DNA from: Tubulanus polymorphus
Taxonomy: Eukaryota > Nemertea > Palaeonemertea > Tubulaniformes > Tubulanidae
Length of the DNA stretch: 64,000 bases
Assembly (NCBI RefSeq): GCF_964204645.1
Contig: NC_134031.1
Location: 7,788,501 to 7,852,500, forward strand
Direction: 5' to 3'
Below are positions 47,701-58,394 of the stretch, one piece after another (within the stretch, counting starts at the first letter, position 1; every line of letters begins with the position of its first letter). Under the pieces are notes generated by a model. It was not told the origin of the DNA. It ran no database searches and saw only the letters and a list, made by a program, of their open reading frames with translations. Both the position numbers and the translations under genes were made by a program.

Positions 47701-50700
47701 AAACATTTGAATATTGAAATTATATGTTTACACATTTTTGGTTTACCTATGCCGTCACTTTTGAGCGGGTGCGTCCACTTTTTGGTGGTACTTTTTTTTT
47801 ATGCTAGTAGTGGTGCCAAGTTGTTCGCAAACGGTCCATGACACGAGCTCCTAGCCGCATGCAAAGAACCGGGATCATAGCTATCGATTTCTCGGAGATT
47901 TCTGCCTTTTTGATTTCACGCAATTTACAACGTACGCTCTCAGAATTTCAGTTTGATTTCTACATGTGCCCGCTCTTATCGGGCGTATAAATTTGCGAAT
48001 TTGCTGGCGAATCTGATCGCTGCGATCAGGCAAAAAAATACACTCGTGTGCCCTTGGCTTTTTCGTTTTCTGATATATGTTGAATTATGTCGAGCATTTC
48101 ATAAGGCTGTGGTAAGGCCATGGGCACTTATTATATTGACCGCTTATAGCCGCCGATGAAATTCACGCCGGCCCTACACAGATCGTAGATAGCTTCGTCA
48201 TTCCACCAGCATCCCCATTTCAGGGTCTTACTTTTATATCAGACTCCCAAATCGTGTATACATCCGCCATTTTGAACGAATAATCCGATTTACGTATAAT
48301 TTCGATTTATGCCTGCCGCTTCTGATATAAGCATACATCCATTACTATTACAATACGTCTTCGAATGATATTCAATGCAATATAACATTTCGACGTTCAA
48401 ATAGAGCTCATTATATAATCACAGGAAGACATTCTACATCTTTGTCAATAATATATTGCCAAATAGCTTGTATGTGTATACATAGACCTGTGACGTATTG
48501 CAACAGGTTTACTGGTTGTCGTTTGTAAATGGGCACTCAGGTCGCCCTTACAACTGCGACTACAACTGGAAGTGACGTGATTCGAGCAACTGGCAGCGAT
48601 CGTCAGCGACTGGTTTTTAGGCCAGCCGTAGGCTGAGCCTATTACTATACAAATGGAGCGAATTTAAATGACATGGTTTTCACACAAAAGGCTCTTTTGC
48701 TTGTCAAGTGAGGGCATATTCGAACAAATCACGTATTTGAGCGTAATCCATTCTCGGAATCGTAGCGAGCAGAATTTTGAAATAGGGTCTCATAAAAATG
48801 TTTTCTGCATTTTTCACGAAAGTTAAATCGGGAAAATTTCAATTTTTACCAGCCAATCAGGAAGTTGTGTCTTCCCTGTGATTGGTTTATCTGAAAATAT
48901 CAGCAGCTGTTCACGTGAATTATCGCGATTTCATTACTGGCGCTTTTGCGCATGACGTCATGTATCGACACGCGACAATACTTCCGCGTTCGCTACGTGT
49001 TCGCTGATTGGCCCATTTACTGGGAAATTCCACAGAAGCCTAATGTGGTTTGTTACAAGCGCTGTGATTGGCCCGACCCGATTCTGGCATGGCTTTAGCT
49101 TAGTGGGTTCGAATCCCTTGACGCGTGAAGATGATGGATCCTATCAATATCTATTGAAACAAATAAGTTTCCCGGTTGGGCAGCCGCGGATATCTACCGG
49201 AAGTGTTCCGGTTCGATATTTCGAGGTTTCTTTGAATTTTGGAGTGATATTGAAATCCGGTAAATACCAGCGGTAGATTGTGAAAACCCATTGCATGATA
49301 TTTGTATTACTTAATCCACGAAAAGCGTCGGGGCCGCGCCAGGAGTTTTCGTGATTCAAGTAGCGCAATAGCCTACTTCTTCGTGTTCGTCCACCTCAAT
49401 TTTCATTCCGCCGATCTCTGACACGGCTCTGTCCCCGTCGGCGCTGTGATTGCACTTTCGTACCACCAAAATTTTTTATTTCTATATCAGGGAGGTCTGG
49501 AGAATAAAAAAGTCAAAATTTGGATATCACATAGGCCTGATTTCATCGAATAAGTCGACCATGGTCGTTACGTTTCCGTACTTATTACCACCTAAAACCG
49601 TCTGAACAATTTTGTCACAACCAACATTTCGTTTACAGAAATCAGGTGTTCACGTGAACCCGCGGTATCGTCTACTGTTTTACTTCCGGGTTTTATTTTA
49701 AGATTTAAAATTGTATTTCAAGATCGATTTCTATGAAATCTTTAGTTGATTTGGTGTTTGGGAGGAATTTTTATTTGCTCTACAGAAAATTCATCCTTGA
49801 CAATTGCGCAAGGTTCGCGAAAAAAATGGTTTTACCAAATCGGGTGTATGACCTTGATATGCTAATTAGCCATGTGCCCATATTGCAAATTCGATCAAAT
49901 TTTATTCTGCCAAAAAAATGTTAAATACAATTCGCTTTCCGAGAGTTTAATGGTATGCTGCATGGAACAAAGTTGTTTTGAGATGGGTCTTGAAGCTATT
50001 GAGGTCGAGAGATAACCATCTAGATAGTTCGTGAGAGTTCCAAAGTTTTGAAGAGGCTTCAAGGTAATGTCTTGATATTTGGTTTATACGTGTATCTACC
50101 CTAGACACATCTTCAGGCCAAAAGCTGGCCCTGTCAGATTCAAGATGGCCGACTGGCAGCCATTGTTGTTCGCCAAAATCAGCACTTTTTACACATTTTT
50201 GAAGTTTTCGAGGAAAATTTTGAAGACACTTTTATCAATAACCTTGATAATTCGTATATATTTGTTTCCCCCGTGGGCCCATCGGCATGAGAAAAATTGG
50301 GTCGATCGGACTCAAGATGGCTGTACTGTGACCTTTTTTGTTCCCAAAAATGTCAATTTTGGCCTGAATTCTGAGTACTGTAGCTTTCTAATGGTGTGCC
50401 ATGTTTCATTGCAATTTGTAATGGGTATTCTTTGGAAAGGGATCTTTTATATCCGAGAGGGTATTTTTGACCAGGCAATTACGACGCACTTGGCGGCCAT
50501 CTTGGAGTCATCAGTACTCATTCGTAGGTGGAAAAAAGTTTTTCCACATCATAATTGATACTTAAGCATATTTTGCTACTATAATCAATTGGAAAGTTGT
50601 AGCTCATGACGTTCTATGATCGAGGTGAGTTTCAAGCTCATTGGTTTTTGTTTATGGCCACCAGAGGGCGTTGAACAATACAATAACTTAGTATTTCTAT

Positions 50701-53700
50701 ATTACATTCGTACCTATGCATATTTCGCTACCACAATCAATTGGAAAGTTGTAGCTCATGACATGGTCTATGATCTTGGTGAGTTTCAAGCTCATTGGTT
50801 TTTGTATATGGCCACCAGGGGGCGTTGAACAATACAATAACTTCGTATTTCTATATTACATTCGTTCCTGCTGTCTGTGTTAACACACGATTTTACTATG
50901 TAAATGATATTGAGCAGGGAGTGTATATTGATAAATATAACCAACAGATTACATCATTTATAAAAAGCAAATCTGACAGGCTGGCCATTGTGCCCCTTGG
51001 GGCTCTTGTTTGCCAGTTGCAGCGACCTGAGCGTTGAACTTTCAGCAACGCGTGGTAGCGACTAGCACTAGTTGTGTGTTTTTGTCGACCTGAGCGCTTC
51101 TGCAACCAGTTTCCGATATCTAACTAAGATGACCTTCACTTTGCCGCTGTTTATGGGTTCGAGTCCTGCTATATTATGTTTATTAAAGTAATTTTATTTG
51201 GGCCACTTTTTGTCAATAACTGACTTTTTGTTCATTCTATAAACACTGATAAACAGAACAGTCTTCATCTTGAAATTGACTAAAAAGTGATTTTTGAACG
51301 AAAATGACAAACTACTTTATCGCCTTATCGTTAGCAGATTGAATCGAATTGAATTGATGAATCTCTGCATTGAGACGTGGCTTAATTTGCTTAAGAAATA
51401 TTTGAACTAAATATTCAGTCAGAAACAAAAATATGTGCTGATAAACATGGGTGGCGCTATTTTGAACAGATCACGTGATCAATTAAATCGTGCGTTGCAG
51501 CAACGGTCATAGGTGACCTGAGCGTGCAGCTGATTAGCGTTGAACGTTTTAATCAGTTGCTGGCAGTCGTTGCTAGTTCTTGTTATAAGCGACCTGAGCG
51601 TGCCAGTCTATAACTAGTGGTCTTCAGTTGCGTCGCGTCGTAGGGCGACCTGAGTGCCCCTTTAAATGACGCTGAATGGTTAACATTGTTTAGCTTTCAT
51701 AACAAAATTATTACTTGGAAAATCACTTAATTCAGTTCATCTTAAGCTATTTAAGAGTGAATTTCTTTCAAATACAACTGGCCCAAGTTTTGAATGGTAT
51801 TTAGTAATTTTTGCAATGAAATCAGCAATCAGTCGATTATGTTCAGCATTCATAACATAAAAAAACACTGACAAAGTCATGATTCAGGCTATAAAGGCTG
51901 AATTCTAATTTTCATAAACGAAAATACAATGACCAGGTTAACGTTTTTTTTCTTCAATCCAATTGTATGACCAAAATGGGTTTTTATATATCTTTCAGGA
52001 GGCAGCTTCCATACTCGGTGATAAAAAACCAGATGCTGATGCTCAGACCCGAGGACAGAATAAGAAAATAGCTGAACTAACTTCAGAACCGCCAGCAAAG
52101 AAAGCTAAAAAGGTTTGCTGAAATCCTATCCATTGAACATGGGTAAATTACAAAGTTGTAAATGGAGTATAAATTGAATACATCTTTTTTTTAAATTTTA
52201 GGCAACAACAATTGGAAACAAGCCTGGAATGAAGAAACTATCTAGTATAGCAAAAACTATACAGGAATGTAAGTGACGTCAAATATATACATAACATAAC
52301 ATAAAACAATAGATCGCTAACACCATATCCATCGAATCAGGCTCTTTTTGATATTTGATTTACCGGAAATCCTGTATCTGTTACCTGTATCCTGATACCT
52401 GTATCTGTTACATAAAGTGGAATCGATAGTTGCAAAAATGTATTTTTGTGATGATCAGGAGGAGTCAATTCTACCTAACAGATGATTGAAAAGTCAAGTA
52501 CCTTTTTCTGTTCCTTGATATCATATCATCCCAGTGTTAATATAATGAACTTGTTTTCTAGCAAAACATATTATGGGAGATTCAAAACTCGGTGATGTTT
52601 CTCAGGGAAGACAATTAAGAAAACGTGCCAATGCCCCACCTCAAAAACCATCTCTGAAAAAAGCTGGAACAATGGAAGCAACTGCTAAGGTATGGAATAT
52701 ATGAAAAACGTTTTCATGAGTTATTTGCATTGATCCTCATTTTCAGCACCAAAAATCAGACCTGCCAACAATTATGATTTTTCTGAAATCATAACAGGTG
52801 TACATAACAAATTATGGGCTTACAATGAGGTGCTCAAAGATACAATTCTATTTCGTTTCGGTTATGGGTTTTGGAGATCCAATGAGATATGCCTCGCGCA
52901 TGCGCCATCAGTTGCCTCTGACGCCATTGCGAGGGTCACGGCGTGAGAGTTCACGCTCGTAAATTTTTCGGATTTTTACGTTCCACTTGCGGGTTTTACA
53001 AGATTTGAGATTGATTATGCAAGAAGGAACGGTACCGGAACCTGGAGATGGGAGCGTGGCTCCTGTTAGTGTTAGTGTTTCCCAGGAAAAACACTCGAAG
53101 AAGCCCTCGACGAGGTCGGGTGGAAATTCCGAGAAAAACAAAATCGCGGCGGCGAGCTCCGCTACGTCGATTTTGCCTTCCACAGCGGCGATTTCTGGTT
53201 CTAGCGCGTCGCGTTGTCAAACTGCCGGGTATTCGAAGGTAAAAGAAAAGAAAGATTCTAATAATAATAACGCTTCGGAATTTCAACGCATCGAGAAACT
53301 TTTGACTGAAGTAATCCAGTCCCAGGTCGAGATGAAGGAAAAAGTGAGTGTTATGTGGGAAGCCGGGTGCGGCGACGAGGTCGGCAGTGATTCGGTTTCG
53401 ATTTCCGATTTCGACCAACAATGCACAAAACGGCATGATATTTCGGACGATGAGGACTATGAGGCGCCGCCACCAGCAAAAAAGAGCAAACCAAGTTCTG
53501 CCGAGGGAAGTGCTCAAGCCGCTGGCTCGAGTAGGCCTAATAGCATTTTTTCAGCAATGCTGAATAAATGGCAAACTAAAGAAACCACAGGAGTTTCTGT
53601 GGATGGAGACCTTGCCAATATTGTGCATGGGCTATTCCAAGAAGGGATTAGCGATGAATCGTATATAGACCTTTGTAAAAAATATGAGAGACCGGACAAT

Positions 53701-56700
53701 TGTGAGAGTCTCGTGCCTGTGAAAGTTGACCAAGTGGTTTGGGATATAATTTCGACGAAGTCACAGGCGATGGATGCAAAGTTACAAGTCACTCAGACTT
53801 GCATCGCAAAGGCAGCGGTCTGTCTTACTTATCTGGCGGATAAGTTTAATATTTGCGAATCGGCCGAGAAGCCGAGTAACGACATCGAGGAATATTCTTC
53901 TGCTTTAGCGCTGCTAGGTCATGGATACCATAACTTATGTTTGCGACGAAGAGAACTGTTAAAACCGGATTTGAAAAATGAGTATACTCATTTGTGTTCC
54001 TCGTCTGTTCCTCATTCCGATAAACTTTTCGGAGGAAATGTGGAAAAAACAATTAAAGATATTACTGATGTGAACCGTGTTGGGTCTAAGTTAAAACCAC
54101 AGACTTCAGGCTTCAGAAACAGGGCTTGGAATTGGAGACCGTGGAAAGGGCGCGGCGCATCTACATCGTACAGCCCATATAGCCATATGCACAAATCGTG
54201 CATAGAGAGCAAAAGAGCATATTCCCGCTAGCTGAACTAGTAGGAACGCTATTATACAACCTGCCACAATTGCATCAGCCAGGTTATTGTTTTCGCCACC
54301 AGGGGGCATTGAATGATGGAATAACTTAGCATTCCAAGACCAATGACAAAATAGAAGTAGCCCTAAATTCTCGTATTGATTGTCATTTCGGGATGGGCGA
54401 ATACCAGTAGCTTGTGACACAGTAGGTGAATTTCATCGTCTAATCAATTTTCATCGAATTTTGCAAAATGTGTCAATGTAGGGGTTCGAGTTGGCTGGAT
54501 TCGCACGAATCAATCAGTCATGTTTGATATCATCACCAAATTTCAACCGCTTGATTGCTGCATTTGCCCAATGTGTCACCACTTCGCAATTACTTCAGGA
54601 AAAAGATACATACTGTCATATTTCGATGAGTCATATATTTCACTGTCTTAAAGATAACTATGAACTTTTTAAAAGTGTGTTGTGCGGGTAATTTTTCCTA
54701 CGTTTAACGTTTACTGGATTAGATAATCTAATCTATGTCAGCCACCGTCGCGGTGCATTGATTTTGGGGCAAGATGCAAGCGACCTACTAAGCAAGCATG
54801 TAGGCCTACAAGTAGTAAAGATAAATTGTATCATGGATGTATTAAATCTAGTTTTATTACGTTCACAATAGTACCATAAGTTAATTTTTTACAATGAATA
54901 GAACTGCTATTGACAAATGTAGTTGGCCAGAAAATAGAGCTTCGAAAATGATTTATTTGATGAATGTATTTTATATCGATTATCGGGCCTATTTGTGTCA
55001 CTTGAAAGGTTCTGAATGTAATGAATATAGTTGTTTTACGTTCATTTCAATCCTCCATTACTTTATTCTACTTGCTTCAACTGCTAGCCATTGCTGATAT
55101 ATTATATTTGGTCTGTTTGTTTTTAGCCCACTTGGGACTTTAGTCCTAGCAGGCTATTATTGCCTTCACTTTACGTCCGTCCGTTTGTCCGTCCGTAGAC
55201 GGAATCCAGTTATTTTGGGAAGTTTTGAAGACGCTTCAAGGTAATGTCTTGATATTTGGTTTATACATGTATCTACCCTAGACACATCTTCAGCCCAAAA
55301 ACTGGTACTGTCAGGTTCAAGATGGCCGACTGGCAGCCATTGTTGTTTGCTTTTTACACATTTTTGAAGTTATCGAGGGGAATTTTGAAGACGCTTTGAT
55401 CAATCACCTTGATAGTTCGTGTATATTTGTATCCCCCAAGGGCCCATATGCGTGAGAAAAATTGGGTCGATCGGATTCAAGATGGCTGTCCTGTGACCTT
55501 TTTTGTGCCCAAAAATTTTGGCCTGAATTCTGAGTCCTGTAGCTTCCTAATGGTTTGCCATTTTTCATTGCAATTTGTGATGGGTATTCTTTGGACTACC
55601 TACAATTTTCTTCCAATATTTCTCTTGCCATCAACCAAACCCAGGAGAGCTATCTCGACCCACAGGCTTCTTGTTTCTATCCCTTAAAGATGCATAAATT
55701 CTGCTTGGAGTTTTGACCAGAAAAGGCCACTTAGCCCTTGTCCGAAGGACATATTGTTGCAAGCTGTTACTGGCATGTAAACCTTTCTGATCTTGTAAAA
55801 TGTAATTTGTTCACATGTAAGCGTAATGGATCTATTTGAAGGATAGCCCATGGTACTCCATACTTATATACAGATTAAGCCCTTTTCAATAGGATGTGCC
55901 CTTATGAAAAAAGGCCCTATATTTTATGGCATTAGCCTTCCATCATTATCTGTAAAGATACAACCAACAGTAAACCTGCAACATGAATAAGTGGAATCCT
56001 ATGCATTTGGAGGCTTTGAAGACGTTACTGTGAATGCCCCAGAATGCATGAAAGTGAAAATTTCCAAAAATTACACTTTCTCCTCGCACACCCAAACATG
56101 CCGCATGCTTTGGATAAAATATGCCCATTTTAGCCCACTTGGGACTTCAGTTGTTCACTTACGTTCACTTTTCATCCATTCATCTGTTTTTATGCATATT
56201 GTATTAACTTTGTCGTCTGTCTGTCCACAGTGGTTTCCTAGAACCCTTCGACAGATTTTCCTGAAATTCAATAATTGTGTTGTACTAGTTGAGGTTAGTA
56301 ACTGAATAGATTTTGGGTCCTGTTGGGTCGAGGTCACAGGAAGCTATTTTTATGGTGGGAGACTATATGGGCAATGACTGTCGTATCTAGTAAAAATCCT
56401 GTGGTTCACCGAACATGGATGTAGTGCCATAACCCTAGAACTGATAATCCAATAGAAATATTCCCGTAACGCGTCAATTGATGTATCTATGATTCTAGCT
56501 TGGCCATCATAGTGTGTTGTATTTAGGTTTTTTCAGATTTCTGATGAAATTATGAAAAATTTTGAGGCTACATAAGGGCCTACCTGTGTCAGCGAGTGGT
56601 TTTTGTTGGTTTTACTCCGCAATGATGAACTGTTGCCACCATTATCCTAACAGTGCTTGCAAACTGATTTATTTGAAAGAAGTTCATAAACAAAACTGCG

Positions 56701-58226
56701 CAGTTCATGGTTTTGTTTGGGTCAGTAGATTATTGTCATTGCAGGGTTCGAAATAAAAACTAGCCTGGATTTTATTTCTTGAAACCACAGTGCGACTGAG
56801 GGATTTTCTTAAGAATATTACCAGTAATGCCTGCATCTACGCAAACTCCGCCACTTGAAGATACTGTCCTCTCAGGGAATCCCCCTAGTTGTACATGGTT
56901 TTGGCTTTAGAGACAACACTACTGTATATGCACGGCATGGCGAGCAGCACTCCGACTCGTGTATTAATGACATATTTAGGTAATTTGGGTCGCAAGGCGT
57001 AATTCTAGTTTTTGGTCAGAATTCCAAGAGCTTCCGAATGGTTTGCCATTTATCGTTGAAATTCATGATCGATATTCTTTGGATCAGTCAATTTTCACCC
57101 AATCAGCGACCATCTTAGTGTTATTAATTCTCATTTGTAGATTCAAAAAAGTGTTTTTGGGAAAAATATCACCAAGTTTTAACTTTCAATTTTTATATTT
57201 GATAAGCGATGTCATAGGAAACATCTCCTTACATGGAATTTTTCCTGCAACCAGGGGAGTTGAATATTATATTATATACAATTTGTCTATTTATATTGGT
57301 ACCGATGGTATCCATATAAAGTAACCGCAATCAATTGCAAAATTATAACCCATGACATTTTCGATCTCATGTGGTCAGTTTCAACGAGGATGAGAATTTC
57401 CCGCTCCTTTTGTGTTGAGTTATGAAAGTATTATTCCCAAGTTTTCTAAAATTGTCCAGATCCATTAACAAAAAAGGCTAAGAATTAATTGGACGCTGAG
57501 TGAGTTTCTGCACTGTGTGAGTTTCTGCACTGTAGTTGGTACTGAATGCAATCGAGTGTATTCAGTTTGAAGGCATTATGCGTTAAATCTTAATTTGCAC
57601 CGTGTGGAACTCGAATCGACTCTCTGTAAACGAAACAATGACCAATCAGCATCCAATTTACATACCAGAGGAGCAACATCATGTTTTTTCATTTTGATTA
57701 TTTTGTCAAAATATACTCTAAAATTGATCTCAGAGTATCTCAAATTCAGAAGTTTTCAAAGGAAAAAAAGTTTTTAGAATCCCTGGTTCTCGTCCAATCC
57801 CTGGTTTCAATAAATGTTCACCAGGAGGCATTGAATATTGAAATCGCCGGATTGTTCAGCACTTCCCAAGCGGGCATGGTGTCGCTGGACCTCTAGTAAC
57901 AAAGCTCCTGGGGACAGTTTAATAGACTGGTTTTAACTTTAACCGGGGGGCTAGCTAGATTCATTTTCAATTTAGTTAGCCCCCAGTTAAAGATAATACC
58001 AGTCTCTAAAACTGGGCCCTGGATCTGCCCTTGCTTAAAGAGTATGTGCAGTTCAGATGTTACACAGTTTCGACCCAGGTCATTAAAACACACCGGTGTA
58101 TATGTAGCTATGAGCTTCTTTTTTTTTTCATAGGAAGGTAAAGAATTTCTGAAACGAGGACGCAAACCTGCTGCTAAAAAAGAACCAGAAAAAATCGATG
58201 AAGAGGATGAGGAAGATGCTGAATAG
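44798..58226 (+). CDS. Unrecognised basic nuclear-like protein with repeated exon motif, 6 coding exons
   Basis: Exons: 44798-44854, 46764-46871, 51999-52112, 52202-52268, 52562-52689, 58134-58226. All junctions are GT-AG and phases agree, giving 188 aa. I do not recognise the family. Three exon junctions carry the same motif: TMKATAK|EGVAYLK, TMVNTAK|EAASILG and TMEATAK|EGKEFLK, and LARD(N/S)TM also appears twice, so the gene has grown by exon duplication. The middle has a basic cluster (PPAKKAKK) that could be a nuclear localisation signal. Near the C-terminus KRGRKPAAKK resembles an AT-hook, followed by an acidic tail (DEEDEEDAE). This layout is seen in chromatin proteins; the nuclear role is inference. 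AATAAA at 58389-58394 lies ~165 nt after the stop. Introns 2 and 5 are filled with repeats. Confidence 0.72.
45490..45665 (-). repeat. tRNA-like/TTAGGG composite repeat, copy 4
   Basis: On the minus strand GGGATAGGGTTAGGATTAGG is followed by TTGTTAAAACATTCAGTGGG and the tRNA-like module (GGCGGTCTAGTGG, CCGGATTCGAAT). The TTAGGG tract is shorter than in copies 2 and 3. It lies in intron 1 of the repeat-exon gene. Confidence 0.7.
47740..48131. mobile_element. ~390-bp insertion of unknown type
   Basis: Absent from copy 1 of the duplicated segment (between CACATTTT and ATATTGACCG near 9180). It begins GGTTTACCTATGCCGTCACT and ends GCCATGGGCACTTATT. No clear terminal repeat and no ORF with a known domain were seen. 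Confidence 0.55.
50045..51015 (+). mobile_element. Helitron-like repeat with tandem core, nested
   Basis: The body blocks TTCAAGGTAATGTCTTGATA, CCTAGACACATCTTCAGG and CAAGATGGCCGACTGGCAGC match 55200-55350 and, reversed, 63400-63560. Two 152-bp tandem core units follow (50567-50718, 50719-~50868), then a block with GCCCCTTGGGGCTC shared with 29500-29640. The 5' hairpin is missing here. Confidence 0.65.
50567..50868 (+). repeat. Two tandem 152-bp core units
   Basis: Both units contain CAATTGGAAAGTTGTAGCTC, GTTTCAAGCTCATTGGTTTT, ATGGCCACCAG(A/G)GGGCGTTG and TTTCTATATTACATTCGT. They are about 95% alike by eye, more similar than other copies in the window, implying recent tandem duplication. Confidence 0.85.
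52987..54231 (+). CDS. Intact gag-like ORF (DIRS/Ngaro-type ORF1), no polymerase attached
   Basis: A 414-codon uninterrupted frame in intron 5 of the repeat-exon gene, same strand. The N-terminal third is Ser/Thr-rich and low complexity. A helical stretch (EFQRIEKLLTEVIQSQVEMK) follows. The C-terminal half (NCESLVPVKVDQVVWDII, ALALLGHGYHNLCLRRRELL, EYTHLCSSSVPHSDKLF) resembles ORF1 proteins of marine-invertebrate DIRS-like retrotransposons from memory; the end is Arg/Gly/Trp-rich. It is unlike the gag ORF at 34871-36562. No RT or recombinase sequence follows, so it is a truncated element or a retained gag gene. An in-frame ATG at 53017-53019 is an alternative start. Confidence 0.65.
   Translation: MRVLQDLRLIMQEGTVPEPGDGSVAPVSVSVSQEKHSKKPSTRSGGNSEKNKIAAASSATSILPSTAAISGSSASRCQTAGYSKVKEKKDSNNNNASEFQRIEKLLTEVIQSQVEMKEKVSVMWEAGCGDEVGSDSVSISDFDQQCTKRHDISDDEDYEAPPPAKKSKPSSAEGSAQAAGSSRPNSIFSAMLNKWQTKETTGVSVDGDLANIVHGLFQEGISDESYIDLCKKYERPDNCESLVPVKVDQVVWDIISTKSQAMDAKLQVTQTCIAKAAVCLTYLADKFNICESAEKPSNDIEEYSSALALLGHGYHNLCLRRRELLKPDLKNEYTHLCSSSVPHSDKLFGGNVEKTIKDITDVNRVGSKLKPQTSGFRNRAWNWRPWKGRGASTSYSPYSHMHKSCIESKRAYSR
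55124..57896 (+). mobile_element. Helitron-like repeat copies, plus strand (possibly nested)
   Basis: It begins with the terminal hairpin at 55124-55156 (TAGCCCACTTGGGACTTTAG, then TCCTAGCAGGCTA). A second start is at 56131. Family body blocks are at 55200-55600 and ~57000-57200. It ends with GGGCATGGTGTCGCTGGACC and CTCTAG at 57896. A core unit is near 57815-57850. It lies in intron 5 of the repeat-exon gene. Whether this is one long element or two overlapping insertions is open. Confidence 0.6.
57911..58018. repeat. Foldback repeat, ~47-bp arms
   Basis: GACAGTTTAATAGACTGGTT in the left arm (57911-57957) pairs with AATACCAGTCTCTAAAACTG in the right arm (57972-58018), and the CGGGGGGCTAGCT and TTAGCCCCCAG blocks pair at the tips. 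It lies 115 bp upstream of the last exon of the repeat-exon gene. Confidence 0.75.
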
Positions 58227-58388
58227 ATTTTGATTCCCTTAGCGTAGATGTGCCTCTCATATATCAAAGAATGGTAAAAAACTTTATGAAAGGGACAGAG
58301 TTTGAAATGGGCAGCTATGTACTCAATGTTGGAACTGTGGTATAAGGCCTTGCATGTGCGATCATTTTCTAAATTTACTGTATTGATA

Positions 58389-58394
58389 AATAAA
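58389..58394 (+). other. Probable polyadenylation signal AATAAA
   Basis: AATAAA about 165 nt after the stop codon of the repeat-exon gene, in an AT-rich context followed by TTTATTTGT. It is the first good signal after the stop. Confidence 0.5.

Larger units (their letters stand above)
48531..51662. mobile_element. 3.13-kb DNA element with 18-bp TIRs
   Basis: The left end GGGCACTCAGGTCGCCCT and the right end, read inward, GGGCACTCAGGTCGCCCT are identical for 18 bp. TAAAT flanks both sides (48526-48530 and 51663-51667). Copy 1 of the host segment shows the empty site. Near the right end GACCTGAGCG recurs (about 51025, 51090, 51515, 51592), echoing the TIR. No transposase frame was found. A Helitron-like insertion (about 50045-51015) is nested inside. 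Confidence 0.8.
47080..51702 (+). repeat. 1.16-kb duplicated segment, copy 2, split by two insertions
   Basis: Matches 8453-9608 in three blocks: 47080-47739, 48132-48530 and 51663-51702. The first gap (47740-48131) is a ~390-bp insertion and the second a 3.13-kb TIR element. It lies in intron 2 of the repeat-exon gene. The intact copy 1 serves as the empty-site reference. Confidence 0.85.

Noticed and set aside
49060-49130. tRNA-like GGTTCGAATCCC near a GCTTAGTGG string
   Set aside because: Only B-box-like sequence is convincing; no cloverleaf could be folded.
52996-53517. 173-codon minus-strand frame
   Set aside because: Antisense shadow of the gag-like ORF; its composition follows the codon pattern of the plus-strand frame.
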